A program made the translations under genes and the position numbers. DNA of 64,000 nucleotides from contig NMRB01000572.1 in assembly GCA_002633025.1 (NCBI GenBank), positions 252,478 through 316,477 of the forward strand, given 5' to 3'. The notes below the pieces were generated by a model. The model was not told the origin of the DNA. It ran no database searches and saw only the letters and a program-made list of their open reading frames with translations. Positions 1-12,903 of the stretch are shown one piece after another. The stretch comes from Notospermus geniculatus. Taxonomy: Eukaryota > Nemertea > Pilidiophora > Heteronemertea > Lineidae. The first letter of the stretch is position 1, and every line of letters begins with the position of its first letter.

Positions 1-205
1 ATTCAACCGTAGAAAGCTATGGGCAGTCGTTTGTGCCACTGGTCAAGGCGTAACCCGTAAGGAATTGAATGGCAACTTGCGCGAGGAGTTGGCTCTCTAT
101 GGGCAATTCAACTGTAGAAAACCATGGGCAGTCGTTTGTGCCACTGGTCAGGGCGTAACCCGTAGGGAATTGAAAGGCAAATTGCGCAAGGGAGCTTCCA
201 CGTGG
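1..205. repeat. Two tandem copies of a ~105-bp repeat
   Basis: Copy one begins at 1 and copy two at 106. Both carry the GTAGAAAGCTATGGGCAGTCG-like core followed by a shared CACTGGTCA...CGTAACCCGTA segment. The core is related to the 28-bp minisatellite at 44.16-44.61 kb and to a single copy at 62.3 kb, so this is a dispersed family. The first copy may be cut by the window edge. Confidence 0.6.
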
Positions 206-295
206 AGAAGCGTCTTTACTGTCGTGTTCCAAGGCTAAACGTAGCTTCAACGAGTGTAGACCTACTAAAAGAAGTTACTTTTGCAATACATGTAT

Positions 296-449
296 TAGGG
301 AGGTTTAGAAATCAAACGATAAACGTAAACCGTTAACGACATCGTAATTTTCAAACTACACATTAACCAGATTTTATATTGCATTTTCGGTACAAAAATA
401 ACGTTGTCGTTAACGTTTACGTTTGTCGTTTGATTTCTAAACCTCCCTA
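296..449. mobile_element. Short inverted-repeat element (MITE family 1, copy A)
   Basis: A 154-bp element whose ends are inverted copies starting GGGAGGTTTAGAAATCAAAC and which folds over most of its length. It is bounded by TA on both sides. Two further copies lie at 3682-3826 and 9411-9563. No coding capacity. The TA boundary suggests mobilisation by a Tc1/mariner-type transposase, which is inference. Confidence 0.8.
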
Positions 450-1105
450 TTTGTATAGAAATATTGCTCTGTTAAACTAGGAAATTGGAGCAGATCTCAA
501 GAAATGTACATCACATACACATCACTGACAACCGTACATCACAAGCACATCACATCACTGACAACCGTACACTTACGTTATCAGTGTATTGTGACATCTT
601 TCGGTGGTCTATCGAAACACGTATATATTTTTAATAAACTGACCAATTATCCAGACTGCCCGGGACGTTTTTAATAACTGGCCTGTGTTTATTTGCTCCG
701 CGGTGTTTTTCAATTAGAGGAGTAACAATATTTCTATTTGGATCCAATATTAACGCACCATGTCATAACAGTGAATTTTATTAAAAACATCGTTATTCTT
801 CTTTATTTACCAAGACGGACATGAATATTGACAATATTATCACGTTTTCATTAAATTTCATCCATGTGATTAGGCCTACTGCCCTTGGTCCTCTATGGTG
901 ATTGCAATCTCCCTATAGCTAGGGCTTAATTAAACCAGACCTAGGCCTATATGTAGGATGACTGGTTTGTGTCGTTATAGGTTCTGAACTTGGAAAATGG
1001 ACAAAGTGAAAGTTCACTCCCGGCTTGTATTGCCAGAAAAACCAAGAGGCGTTGATAAATCCTGCGCGTAGAACTTTCATTGCAGTTTGACTTACTTCAT
1101 GGCGT
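450..1105. other. No gene seen
   Basis: AT-rich non-coding sequence. A small direct repeat of ACATCACTGACAACCGTACA-like sequence lies near 520-570. Two TAGGCCTA octamers are at 871 and 942. No ORF with coding character. Confidence 0.5.
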
Positions 1106-1255
1106 GTGTGTGGTAAAAGACACTTATGCACTTTCAGTGCAGTGTGTTGCACTTTCAGTGCAGTTTGATGTGCATGGCATGTGTGTGGTAAAAGACACTT
1201 ATGCACTTTCAGTGCAGTGTGTTGCACTTTCAGTGCAGTTTGATGTGCATGGCAT
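1106..1255. repeat. Identical 75-bp tandem duplication
   Basis: Positions 1106-1180 and 1181-1255 are identical by eye. Each unit itself contains two ACTTTCAGTGCAGT sub-repeats. The absence of differences points to a recent duplication or continuing homogenisation. Confidence 0.85.
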
Positions 1256-1589
1256 GTGCATTAATGCACAAAGACACTCAACACTGGGACATTCATTTGC
1301 CAGAAGAACCGAAGTGTGACCATATTGGAGGTATAAACAAAAGAATTTTTCGCCAGTCACGGTCCATGGAGATTAACTTCTATTGTTTTGAAAGTCTGTT
1401 CTTTTGTTGTATGCCTCCAACATGGCCGCTGTGACATCACATGCAAACATTTTATATACGCGTGGAATTGGTGACGACCAGGAACAGCCTTCCACGGTGG
1501 CAAATCCAAAGAGAGGGTGTTGGTTTGGGCATGACATTGCAGACGGACATTGGAACACTCATTGCTTCGAGAACCGAAGTGGTAGGACA

Positions 1590-1790
1590 GCATGGTTCAA
1601 TAGGAGCAGTCAGCCGCGCATATTGCTAACAGATGGCAGCACAGTCTTAGCGGACCTAATGTACAGGAAATCTATGATCGCTGCTCGATCGATAATGACT
1701 GGGTCCGCTATTTAGATGCATTGAATTGGGCCCTAGTGACACCTAGTGGTCAACTCGCTGACAACTCCTATTGCGTCACTGAGACCAAAT
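1590..1790. repeat. Dispersed repeat shared with 51.48-51.63 kb
   Basis: GGAGCAGTCAGC, AGATGGCAGCA and GCATTGAATTGGGC blocks occur in the same order here and at 51480-51630, with many differences between them. This is an old dispersed repeat of unknown class. The flanks also share a genic-looking CATGGCCGCTGTGACATCA segment (1420-1440, compare 51818-51840). Confidence 0.5.
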
Positions 1791-2177
1791 ACACATTACA
1801 TTTTTTGTATAAGAAGAACGGTTTAATGATGGCGTCTTCTTCATGTCTGTCTCTCCAAGGGATTCAAATTAGGTTAATGGATTTATTGATATTTGTAACA
1901 ATGTTTTTTACTCTTTACATTATGCGGGTTCAGTGCAATTATCTCTAAATGGCATGTATATGGTCTATTAAGAGCCATTTAAATACTCAGGTCAGATGAG
2001 TAAATGGCCAATTAGAAATAACGTTAGATATAAATACACGTAGAATACTGGGGTAGGAATACTTACTGGTGGAAATAGGCAGAATTTGACGTGGAAATAT
2101 ATTGGTTTTGCTATATTTTCATGCAGTTGGTAGGCATTACAATTTACAGTGCCTCAGACCGTCCAGGTTTACGACCA

Positions 2178-2391
2178 AAAGGGGCTGTTCGTGTTCGTCA
2201 CTTGAGGAATCTGAGTTGTGATCCTTGAGAAAATGGAGAACGTTATGAAGCTGCAAGTTGCAGCAATTATTCTGTACAGCACAACAAATAATCCCTGCAA
2301 TTTGCAAGTGCATACCTTTTTCCGTTTTCCCAAGGATCACAACTCAGATTCCTCAAGTCAAGTGACGAAAATGAACAGCCCCTTTGCACCG
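2178..2391. mobile_element. Foldback element, ~214 bp
   Basis: The left arm (GGGGCTGTTC... to ...GTTGTGATCCTTG) and the right arm (CAAGGATCACAACTC... to ...GAACAGCCCC) are near-perfect inverted copies of about 55 bp around a 90-bp centre. This is MITE-like. The similar ORFs on both strands here are only the two arms translated. Confidence 0.75.
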
Positions 2392-3681
2392 AACAAACCA
2401 GCGGTAACACATGAGTAGTAAGAGGTATTCTCAAAAAACCAGTGGCCAGAGATTCTTTGCAATAGAAGATTTCAAAACGGCAAGCATCCAACGAAGAAAA
2501 TTCGTAAAAAGGGAAAAAGCGAAAATGGGACGACACAACACAGATGTGGGGGAGGGGAGGGCTTCCAACAACGGCACACTGAGATGAGAACATGGATATC
2601 TGATGAGGTAAGGTTAACGGCTAACACTGACGAGACGGATGAGACGAAACGAAGGGTGGTAAGGGCTAGGCCCTACTTACCCATAGGTTCCATTGCCTCC
2701 ATCGCGCCAGGCTGGTGATCTGAGTACATCGAGTACGGTACTGAAATTGACCCAATAACACGTACTGTTAAAGCGATTGTTTCAGAGTGTTTTGGGGGGG
2801 GGGTACAATGATGATTTCACTCACGAAGGTAACACCAATTATCCTGGTCCTGCGGACCCTCAAATGAGGCTGCGAGATACAGATGGCGCCTCAAATATTT
2901 AACATCGACGAATGATTCACAACCCAAACAGTGCTGCCACCTGCAGGGCAGCAAAATCTGATAGGCCGATGATTCAGGTCAATTTTTCGGGTCCCAGGGG
3001 GGCAATTTCAAAGCCTCTGAAACCGTCTGTAACTCCTCCAGGCATGATGTAACCAGGGAGACCAACTTTTTCAACTGACACCTCACCACTAAGTGGCATT
3101 CTCAATGTATTATATATACCATTAGCAGCATTAATCTATTCCCTCGTAAACCCCTTTACCTCACTGCTGTCTCTGTTTCCACCACGCTATGTCATGGTTT
3201 TCATTCAATAGGCTACAGTGCATTAGACATGTTCAAATCTTTATAGAAAGTGCCTTCACTTAGCCGAAGCACTCCCGCTAATGACTTGCTTACATTTGCC
3301 AAATATTAGTCTAGGAAAATGCAGTTCTTAATGGGTCCAGGTGTGTGTATAGTCAGTGCATTAGATTTACCTTGGCGTGCAATAAGAATAATTGGCGGTA
3401 CCTATTAGTGCAAAGGCGATACGTAAAACACTTAGACAAGGCGAACGCTGACATTATTTAGAACAATTCTAAATGCCATGACCTTATGAGATCTGGTTTG
3501 TTGAGGTTTGTTGCAGGCAGGATACCAACTTCGAAAAGTCACCAAAAATTTCTTAACCCCTCTACCAGACGCCGCCAGCAGTGCAGTGAGTGGACCGTTC
3601 TCCACACATCACCGCTAAGTTGCGCCACTCGTCCGTGGAGCGATCTAAAACGCGAACCAACGCCGACGGAATGCCATGATG
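2392..3681. other. No gene seen
   Basis: Non-coding sequence. A run of nine G lies near 2797. No splice-bounded coding exon or RNA gene recognised on either strand. Confidence 0.4.
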
Positions 3682-3826
3682 AGGGAGGTTTAGAAATCAA
3701 ACGATAAACGTAAACTTTACGTCAACGTTATTTTTCATACTACACATTAACCAGATTTTATAGCATTGTACAAAAAAACGTTGTCGTCAACGTTTACGTT
3801 TATCGTTTGATTTCTAAACCTCCGTA
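3682..3826. mobile_element. MITE family 1, copy B
   Basis: Same inverted ends and internal sequence as the element at 296-449. The TA on the left boundary has changed to GA. The right end reads CCTCCG instead of CCTCCC, so this is an older copy. Confidence 0.75.
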
Positions 3827-4371
3827 TTGCCAGATTGAGTGGACAACACACCTTTTGTAGTTACTCATCATCCGACTGGTATTTTTCTATTTAAACGTCA
3901 AGTTGGGAGAGCAATGACCTTTCCGTAATTTCATGGTGTTGACGTCCACCTACCTACCGGACTGTGCACACCTAGATCTATACCGGTACAATGAAAAATT
4001 CAACGAGGCCTACGTGCAGTAACAATCAACGCTTCCCTTTGAAGGAAGGTTCCCAATTCATTGATAATACCGTACATTCCCTCTGCCGCCTTAATTGGCA
4101 ATTTAGCGCACTGACTTCCTCTGGTTTTATCTACTGCTCCCACGATCACCGCTAATAGGTGCCAACCATTTACTTCTTATTGATAGAACACCGTAGAAAT
4201 GAGAGGAAGATGAACCCACGGCTGACTAAGGGATGACAAGCCTTAGAATCTGACGTGTTGAAGGAATTTGGTTTTAGAATTCAGCCTTTAATTGACAAAG
4301 TAATTGATGACTAACTCGAATTTTGGCAGAGGGGACACCATTAACAGCGTTCTCCGCATGGGTTTTGTAAG

Positions 4372-4540
4372 GTGGCCCACCATACCTTGGCATTTTACCA
4401 CCCTACCTTAGAAGTAGCCACCCTACCTTGCAGTCCAATTTGTAATGGTTTTCTATTACACTCCCTACCTTAAATTGGTGACCACCCTATCTTAATTTGC
4501 AAAGTAATGGGAAATCCTGGAATTTCAAGAGTACCACCCT
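4372..4540. repeat. Degenerate CCACCCTACCTT repeats
   Basis: Six imperfect, irregularly spaced copies of a CCACCCTACCTT motif separated by AT-rich spacers. No coding sense. The surrounding 3.83-7.42 kb holds no gene that I can support. Several ORFs of 65-110 residues there overlap on opposite strands and resemble nothing I know. Confidence 0.4.
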
Positions 4541-7422
4541 ATATTTTAAGAAATCCTGTGGAGGACACTGGATTAAGGAAGCAAGGTGAGAGATCAGACG
4601 GGACATCCTGAACCATCTCTCGCACTTGTCACTTGGCATCGTAGGGAGCGGTCGGGACCGTAATGCCCGATTCTCAAAAAGGATGTTTACGAGATGTCCT
4701 GTTAAACATCATCAAAACGCCAGCAAAGAAGAAAATTCTTTCATCTTGATAGTCAATTAACCTCAGACTAATGGTTTCGCAGAAATTAAACAATTCATTG
4801 GAAGAGATTGCTTGCTAATGCATTAGTGCCGTGTAAAGGCTACACGTAGGCCCAAGTCAATAATGTCATTTGTGTCCAAATCGGTCGGGGGTCTGCACCA
4901 AACAGGATTTCGACGACGATAACAAGGCCGCTGGACTCGGAAAGGTAGGTATTGGAGTTGGTACTGGACACTAGGACAGGAAGAGGATGGGTCAGTTCAC
5001 CACATGCCTTCCACTAATGACCAATGGGCAATTACTGTCCACTGTGCCAAGCTGTGGCGTGATTACCTGAACGATGCCCCATCACAATCCAAGGGTTATT
5101 ATCAAAAAGTCTACTTTTTGACAATAAAGATAGAAACGGACGACAAACGGTTAATAAAGAAAGCTGATTTCTCAAACAAATTCAATATTCGGCTATCCAG
5201 GCCAATGGGGCATGAACAGTCATTTAGAGACAGTGCATGTGGCGTGTTGAGCGGGCCAAGTACTACGAAGGTTGTTGAAAGCTGAGATTGAATAGGAGAC
5301 AGCTGCATATTCTGGCGATTGCTCCACTGACTGCGTTGAATGGTAGAATACAGGCGCGTCAATGGACTGTGTGCTGGCGTACGATAGATGCACGGCATGG
5401 CATAGACACTGTATCTGGTTATCTGCTAGTGCTGATGCTAAGTGCTGCTACTGTGCTGCCGGAGGAGGCTGGTTGTGTAGGACGGGAGCATCGCTGCTGA
5501 GTAAATCGTCAGTCCTTGAGACGTACTGTTGATTGGTGGTGCTGCTGCGAGTCAGATCGTTTGAGATCAGAAACTGACACAGTTTTGAAATGAGCAAACT
5601 TTGGCGAGGCCCAACTCGTAAAGGTGCGAGTCACCTTTGAGAAGACGTGGTGCCGTGACTAACTGTGTCAACAAGGAGGTTGTCGCTTGCATTCCGAGAA
5701 CGTGTAAACTGCAACGGGTATTTTGAAAGGCATGTCCCGTGATGACCGCCAATGCCAAAGGCAAGCACCCGAAGCAAGTCAGCAAATCAGTGCCAGTGGA
5801 TGCTTGTGTTGTGTGTGTCACGTGAAAGACGTTGGCATTTGTTAGACAACTGTAATAACCACATGATGCACTCGCGAAATATCACCCTTGCCAACGGCAT
5901 CAGACTCAAGAGTCCAGTTGATGCAGCGACGATGCTCAGCATGTAGGCTGCAGTGAGAAGGCGACACGACACGATACAGTAACTAATGCACTGGACATCA
6001 CAATGGGTTTGACTTTCCAGCACGCCTGCGGAGAACCCGGGTAGTGCTTTGTAGTGTACCTGCGTAATACCATGCTCGTGGTCATGGTTCACGCCTCGGC
6101 AACTTCCTCGATGCTGCATGGCAGTGTCTGAACGAGCAGATAAGTATGACTACATCGGAATCACGTGGCATGCTCAAGACGACAGCAAGGTTGAAGATGG
6201 CACGCTGTCCATTGAGCACGACGGTCAGAGCTTGATGCAATCTTCACGTGCAGGCTTGGGTCCTGGACTTGACACCACCACTCCTCCCCGGGCAGTCCCC
6301 CGGGGGCACTCCTCGTGCGTTATGGTGCCAAACTGTCAGGCCTACTGCTGTGCCTCTCCGTGGAATCTTCAAACCCCAGTGGTTGAATCGACACAAATCT
6401 CGATTTCTGACTGACCAAGAACTAACAGGAATCCGACCAAACTAAAAACAACGAGTCGACAACCTGCAGGACCAGAAGAAAAGGACGAAAGCATAACCTA
6501 CAGTGATGCTGACATCAACTGATCCAACTCGAGTCATATCACTATGACAACCCGTATCACTACCAGAGCTGAGCACATCACCCTTCATTGACCAGCCTCC
6601 TCCAAGCCTCTACTAATTAACCGATTAAAAATGACACTACCACCTTGATTACAACATGTTAATTACCTTGAAAGTGAGTTGGACTCCTTCCTAATCCTGA
6701 CAACTATAATAATAGAATTCCAGATCGGGACAGCACCACGTGCAAGTCCAAATCATAAGTCAATGTGATTTTATGAATAGACAGAAATGTATCCAGTCAT
6801 GTAAGGCAGGGATTATCTCCGTTAATCCTTTGGATAATCTAACACGAGAGGTTGACAAGTCAAATTTCACTGGGTGACATCCACGCGTCCTCTCGTTTCG
6901 CTTTCGCACTGTATACTGACATGTGCATTCACTGCAATGAGTCATGAATGGATCCAGTGTAATCTGCACACCCTCACAATGGACTAACCATAGCGCGGAT
7001 AATAGGTATTTGGGAGGAACCATTCAGGCGCTAGGGTGGAGAGGTTCTATCGATCGGGACGGGTTTCGTTCAACGTTTGGATTACTCAACATAACTTGAT
7101 TGTCGCTGTGAGGGATAATTATTCCTGTGAATTAATAATAGGCCCTTCGAGATATTTTATATGGACAGATCGACCTGGGAAACGACAGAGAAAAAAATAT
7201 TTAAAAAAGATGATATCCAACGAAACGTATTCACATCATTGGGGTTTCTGGGTTGGTTTCGGCAGGAGACCCATGTCCCCCGATGATGACACTGCAATAT
7301 TTTCTAACTAACTATTGAAATAAACTCCTTCATTAGATTTAATTAATCCAATGATTGACATGTGCAGATTTACCCTTTTTGATTTCATCGACAGTTCGTC
7401 TATTTCAGTTTATTGCATGTGG

Positions 7423-7460
7423 TCAAAAATAGATAAGCCAGCTCGCTTATCTATTTTTGA
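7423..7460. repeat. Perfect 16-bp hairpin
   Basis: TCAAAAATAGATAAGC and its exact reverse complement are separated by a 6-base loop. It lies in non-coding sequence. It could be the centre of a decayed foldback element. No RNA gene context was recognised. Confidence 0.6.
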
Positions 7461-8340
7461 TGCGGTGCATAACGAACGTTGCTAGGCTTGTGTAGAGAAT
7501 ATTCGTTGCAGAAAAACTTTGGGCCTTTCAGAGCCCCCAAAAAGGTGGAACCATGGGCCTTCAACAAATGTGAAGCAAAATTATGTCGTCGCAACGGAGT
7601 ATGCCCAGTCGACACACATCTTCGGCTTAGAACACTAAAAACTTTCTAACTTTGGAAGAAACATTTCGTTCTTCCATCTGAGGCATCTATCACTTGAATA
7701 ATTTTTACTGAAATGATTCCACTTTATTCCTAAGTAATCGACGATCACAGAAAATATTGCAGCACCCTGGTGTCATGTCAGATCTTGAAATCTTGGAACT
7801 TTTGGACCAGGGGAAGGGGAGATTGTCGTTCATAAGCAATGGCATCTACACGTACCTTCTTTTTGACCATATGCCCTTGGTAATGCATGATAACACCACA
7901 GAGGTGAGAAAAGGACCTTGTAGCACGGAATTTGGTATCGAGAATGATGAAAACAGACAAGGATGTCATTCCATTTTTAAAAAAATGACCGATCAAATTC
8001 TGAGTGTACTCAGGAACGGGTGGTAAGCTGGCGGAAAGCGAACAAGGAAGCCAAGGTCGAATAATGGGGTTAATTAACTGAATAAAAAAAGTAATTCGTT
8101 TAAATTACGTTTTTCTTCAAAATTATAATGAATAGGAAGTCAGAAGAAATTTTCAGAGGTCACTGAAAAATGTGTACGGGATGACATTGCTCAGGACGAA
8201 ACTAGTTCTTTTGCTAATTTTTCCTATTTTTGAAATTCGTTTTAACTAATTCTGTGATAATTGCTGATTAATTTGATCTCGTGAACACTCAGCATCGACA
8301 GCTGATTCAGCGATGTTGCAATCGTTCAACGCATAATCGA
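7461..8340. other. No confident gene
   Basis: An 89-codon ORF at 7757-8026 (plus) is the only candidate. It has no recognisable domain and an overlapping minus-strand ORF of similar length, so I do not call it. The rest is AT-rich. Confidence 0.3.
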
Positions 8341-8341
8341 N

Positions 8342-8545
8342 GTTCAAGCTTGAAGATTGAAGTCTGAGGGTTCAAGCTTGAAGATTGAAGTCGGGGGTTC
8401 AAGCTTGAAGATTGAAGTCGGGGGTTCAAGCTTGAAGATTGAAGTCTGAGGGTTCAAGCTTGAAGATTGAAGTCGGGGGTTCAAGCTTGAAGTCAGAAGG
8501 TTCAAGCTTGAAGATTGAACTCCGGATTCAAGCTTGAAGATTGAA
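8342..8545. repeat. Minisatellite, 27-28 bp unit, about 8 copies
   Basis: Eight head-to-tail copies of a unit starting GTTCAAGCTTGAAGATTGAA. Each contains the palindrome TTCAAGCTTGAA. One unit is shortened. An ambiguous base (n) sits at 8341, exactly at the array edge, so the copy number in this sequence may be an assembly compromise. Confidence 0.85.
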
Positions 8546-9196
8546 TGAGCCTTCTGGGCTTTCGTACATACGCCATGGACGATCAATTTATACATGACCT
8601 GGATGATGATACAGTTGCAAAACATCATTAAATAATTCATCGGCTCTCTTCAGTGACAGTAAGAGTGAAACAACGCTTGGAGCGCCAGTCATGCCAGTGC
8701 AATGTACTCGGACGATGTTCGTGGATCTATAATTTAGATCCACCCAATGGCTGCCGCGTAAAGCCTGCACCTATTGCAGGTGAATCCGTAATTTAGGACG
8801 TCTCATTGCTAGACACGGTGTTACAAAGATACAGTTAATGCGTTCGGTGTTTTAAACTATGTGCAATACTAGTACGTTTTGCGAACTTGCCTCCAAGATT
8901 CATCCGTTCTCAACAAGATGATTTTTTCCAAGCTTTTGGGCGGCAAACAAAGAGGTTTGGGGCGACAAAACTAAGGGAGAACACAGACGAAAGGTTCCAA
9001 ATTTCAACACCATTTCCGGACCTGTTCTGAGAGGAAGGCAGGGCCGAAATTGGTGCTGTCCTGTGGGCATAACCGCCTAGAATACGCAGCAGCCTGCCAC
9101 ACACGCATTTTCTGACCAAAAAATAAAAAGTAGCCACACATGTAACGTCGGAGGGAACTGATTGGGCGAAAAATATGACAACGGGAAAAAAAGACG

Positions 9197-9268
9197 TTCC
9201 CACACCGGGAATCGAACCCGGGCCTCCTGGGTGAGAGCCAGAAATCCTAACCACTAGACCATATGGGA
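9197..9268 (-). tRNA. tRNA-Glu (CTC)
   Basis: A 72-nt cloverleaf on the minus strand: acceptor TCCCATA/TGTGGGA, D arm with AGTGGTTA loop, CTC anticodon in loop CTCTCAC, and T arm GGTTCGATTCC serving as B box. No CCA is encoded and no intron is present. A run of seven T lies four bases past the 3' end and fits a Pol III terminator. Its flanks (8955-9404) match those of the 19.1-20.6 kb copies, 10 kb away, and not those of the 12.6-16.2 kb array. Confidence 0.97.
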
Positions 9269-9410
9269 TTGCCTGCCAAGGCAATCGACACTCAGACTTT
9301 TACTTAGTTCTACGCACTTAGAAAAGATGTTTACCTTGTTGCTACAGGTTCAGTTTTTGTTGCTGTAGCTCAGGTGGTTTGCTTTGCTGTTCAGGTTTTG
9401 TTGGTAACAA

Positions 9411-9563
9411 TAGGGAGTTTAAGAAATCAAACGATAAACGTTAACTTTACGAAAACGTTATTTTTCATACTGCGAATTCACCAGATTATACATTGCATTT
9501 CCGGTACAAAAAATAACGTTGTCGTAAAGTTAACGTTTATCGTTAGATTTCCTAAACTCCCTA
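9411..9563. mobile_element. MITE family 1, copy C
   Basis: TA-bounded inverted-repeat element matching 296-449, beginning GGGAGTTTAAGAAATCAAAC. It lies just beyond the conserved upstream flank of the tRNA-Glu at 9197. Confidence 0.8.
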
Positions 9564-10849
9564 ATAGCTGGGTGCTATCCCGTCCTGGGGATGCAAGTCC
9601 GAGTTACAAGAGTCTGCTATGGTAAGGTTATTGGAATGGTCATGGTACCAATACATGTAGGCCTATATCTTAAAAGTCCTTGTTGTATATCCTCTCATGA
9701 AAACGTAAATCCTTCGAGATCTGCGGAGGGGGAGGGTCATTTGGAAGATCAGCATTACTCAAGCAAGCTATTACTTCAACTGACTGTATTCCCACTGATG
9801 ACCAGTGATGCACCATCCGAGCGCAATTTCGACACACGCAGAAGTCGTCAATAAAACGCAGACGTTATCATCATCGGCATCAATTCCCGCGCAATTACGC
9901 CAATTTCATGACCCAGATCGGTCACATCTAATGGTAGTTGTAATGAATGAATAAATATTCGTAGTATCGCTAGTACATAATGAGTTGAATATTTAGGCAC
10001 CCCAGAAGAGGTCGATCTCTTCATGAGGCAGACTCGTAATGATATTTAACTCTGGTCATACCAGCGATCCAATCTCGTACCCAGAGTTCAATGCAACATT
10101 AAACTCTGGAAATGCCTAGACCGGTACTACTTTTGCACAGTCAAAATAATTTGTAAAATCGATGAGCACAAGAATCTTGTGCTAGGTTCCGCCGTTTTTA
10201 GAGGTTTTTAGACCTCTTCAGATTGACCAGCGATCGACGAGTTTGGTGATTTGTAAAACACGAAACGTTAAATAAACGAAACGAAACGCAAAGAAGGTGC
10301 ACTCTTTCACTGGAAAATATGGTACTGTATGGTCATTGGGAGGTCAGAAATCGGATTACAAATGACTAGATATTACATAACTACCGCATTAGTGGAGTTT
10401 AGTATCTCTTGGTCAGTTTCTTTTGTTCGAGAGCGACAGTCATGCGTGCGAGTTGTATCCAGCAGGCCAAGTGTCGCGTGTCGTCTGCGGTTTGGTGACT
10501 ATCTCGTCAATATTGTAACGGAATATCAATGAAAACGGCCAATGATACCCCGGTCAATTCTTCTTATTGTCCGAGAGAAAGGCGCTATTCATGGTCACGA
10601 ATATCGAACTTTTGGTTAGGGCGTTCGTGTCGGTTTTGTTGACCGACCACCAAGGGAGTGAAGGTGTTGGTTTGTCACAGAGTGTTTAGGTTTCAGTGTG
10701 ATCTATTGTATATTCATTGACGTTCATACCGTTCGTTTGCATGAGCAGACGTAGGCGCTGGGCCCTCCACGGCGGAATTCTCTCCCCTTGCGACCTCGTA
10801 GCCAGGGCTTGGTTCGCTCCTAGGTACTTGGCTCTCGCTCACCAACCCC
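9564..10849. other. No gene seen
   Basis: Mixed non-coding sequence. Short ORFs near 9591-9854 and 10329-10532 show no family resemblance, and no exon-like splice pair was found. TAGGCCTA at 9658. Confidence 0.4.
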
Positions 10850-11382
10850 TAGATCGATCACAATCTCCACTCGGCAGCCTCATTAGAGATTGATGTCGCC
10901 CTCTGAACTGTGAACTGATTGGTTAAAAATGGTACAACTTGATTCGTCGATGATGATAATGACGTTACGCCGGAGAAGGCTTCCCCGTGCCGCCGTCAAA
11001 TGACGCAACGTCACAGCATCAACACAGCGTAGTTCAGCACGTAGTTTTAACGTTGTAGGCAGTCATCGGCCTCTTCTACAGCAAGCCGTTTGAACGATTC
11101 GCTTTGTTTTCAACACGGTTTTCACGCCGGACCAACTACTTATGATCAGAGATTGTTAGTGGTAAAGTGATTTGTTGAGTTGTATGCTCCCAGTGATCTG
11201 TTCGAGCCGCTAAACTTTTGAACGGAGAACAAAATGGCAGCCTCCATGGCTTCATTTTGAACGGGGTATGCGTGCGCAACCAACAATACTTCCGTATGGA
11301 GTCCCACACGGAAGTAGAATTATTGCGGGAGGGCGACATCAATCTCTAATGAGGCAGCCGAGTGGAGATTGTGATCGATCTA
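10850..11382. mobile_element. Non-autonomous DNA transposon, 533 bp, 9-bp target duplication
   Basis: The ends are about 53-bp perfect inverted repeats beginning TAGATCGATCACAATCTCC. The element is flanked by ACCAACCCC at 10841-10849 and again at 11383-11391, a clean 9-bp target-site duplication. No transposase is encoded. A 9-bp duplication is most typical of Mutator-like elements; the family assignment is inference. The perfect ends and duplication indicate a young insertion. Confidence 0.85.
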
Positions 11383-11391
11383 ACCAACCCC

Positions 11392-12611
11392 TGGCATCAC
11401 AACAGAATTACGGCTTGTGATTGGTCGCCGAAGCCCGCGGCAATGATGTCATAAAACGTGTGAGATTGGTACCACGATCCCCCACTAGGTGGTGTAGGAA
11501 TGTCAACATGAAGAGAAGTGCAGAAACACCAAGGAAGACGTTTTCTGGCGTTGTAAATGGTAAGGTTCATTGATTGATGCTTGAATAAATGCATAAATAA
11601 AGAAACGATAAATAAAGAAACGATGGATTCTAAATATTGGGTCATATGAATAAAGACTAGCATGCTTTTACTTGAATTTTGCAATACAATGCTGTACAAA
11701 TCTGAAGTAAAAGCATTTGCTTGTCTTTATTCAAATGACCCATTACAACACATGTATACTCTATTACACAAAAATTGGATTAGGCCATGTAAAAAATTAG
11801 TTGGTTATAGCATCCCTATTCCCGCCATTAAAATCACCCCCTCCTCAACATTTTTTTAATTTTCAAAAAATCTTTCAAAAATAGTTGTAATCATCGGAAA
11901 AGCTCATGAACTTTCAACAATCCTAGAAGGTCACTACTCTGATTCCAGGGGTTAGTGAGTGAGTAGTCCGAGGTTGTATTACCGCACTTGGGACGAGGTT
12001 GCTCCCCTGAAGAAGTGACAATACAGGGAAGACGGTTTTCAATTCTATTCCCCATCTTGACCCTCCCATCAAATCGATGCCACTGTTGACAGACGCCCTG
12101 GCCTCTGTTGTAAATCACATTACCACCCATCTCAAACCAATATCGTCAGAGCAAGTCATTACCTCACAGCTTTGTCATCCTCAGCACGGTCAATTCTATA
12201 ATTGGTCTGCAGATAACCTGGTAAATGTATCAAGATGACAGTCTGCAGTTAACCTTGTGACCGTCGCAGGAGAATATTACCGATAAATATGGTTAAATTG
12301 TTGATCAATGGCTGAGAATAATTCGGGTAAAGCTGTATCATTGAATTAGTGGATGCAGCTGGGGGTGCTGGTGACAACCTGACACGTTCGGAGACTTCAT
12401 TGGTTAATTGGTTTTGTGCAGACGGATCGCCATCTTGGAATCCCCAAGACACTTTCAAAGACCACAGTATTACCCAAGAAGAATTAAAAATATCGTATCT
12501 CCAAAACGAAAATAATAATTTGTTGGTGTCTTTAAGAGACGAAGACAAAAAATAAAACGAGCATTGAAAACAGAAAAGGAAAAAATATCAAATCCGAAAG
12601 AAAAAAGTTAG
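11392..12611. other. No gene seen
   Basis: Non-coding. GTCTTTATTCA-type sequence occurs in inverted form near 11645 and 11725, another small foldback. From about 12450 the sequence becomes the flank of the tRNA-Glu array. Confidence 0.4.
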
Positions 12612-12683
12612 TTCCCACACCGGGAATCGAACCCGGGCCTCCTGGGTGAAAGCCAGAAATCCTAACCACTAGACCATATGGGA
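12612..12683 (-). tRNA. tRNA-Glu (TTC)
   Basis: First intact gene (lowest coordinate) of the array. The body matches the CTC genes except for anticodon TTC (loop CTTTCAC). Six-T terminator. Flanks carry the array-specific block with GGTGTCTTTAAGAGACGAAG. Confidence 0.97.
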
Positions 12684-12903
12684 CTACACGGCCAATGCGC
12701 CTGCGATGTAGAAGAGCTCACAGTGCTTCGAATTTTAATTCGGAGACAAAAATCGACTTCGCAAGAGGGAAAAGTGCTAAAAACGTGCGAATCCAACCTT
12801 TCCCAAAATAATAAAATGTTGGTGTCTTAAAGGGACGAAGACAAAAAATAAAAAAACATCGAAAAAAAGGAAAAAATAACACATCCAAAAGACAAAAAGT
12901 AAG

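Noticed and set aside
7757-8026. 89-codon plus-strand ORF
   Set aside because: No family resemblance, and an opposite-strand ORF of 72 codons covers the same bases; kept only as a note.
8342-8545. CRISPR-like regular repeats
   Set aside because: Units are directly head to tail with no unique spacers, and the genome is an animal's; it is a minisatellite. The same holds for the arrays at 17.4, 25.7, 41.2, 44.2 and 55.7 kb.
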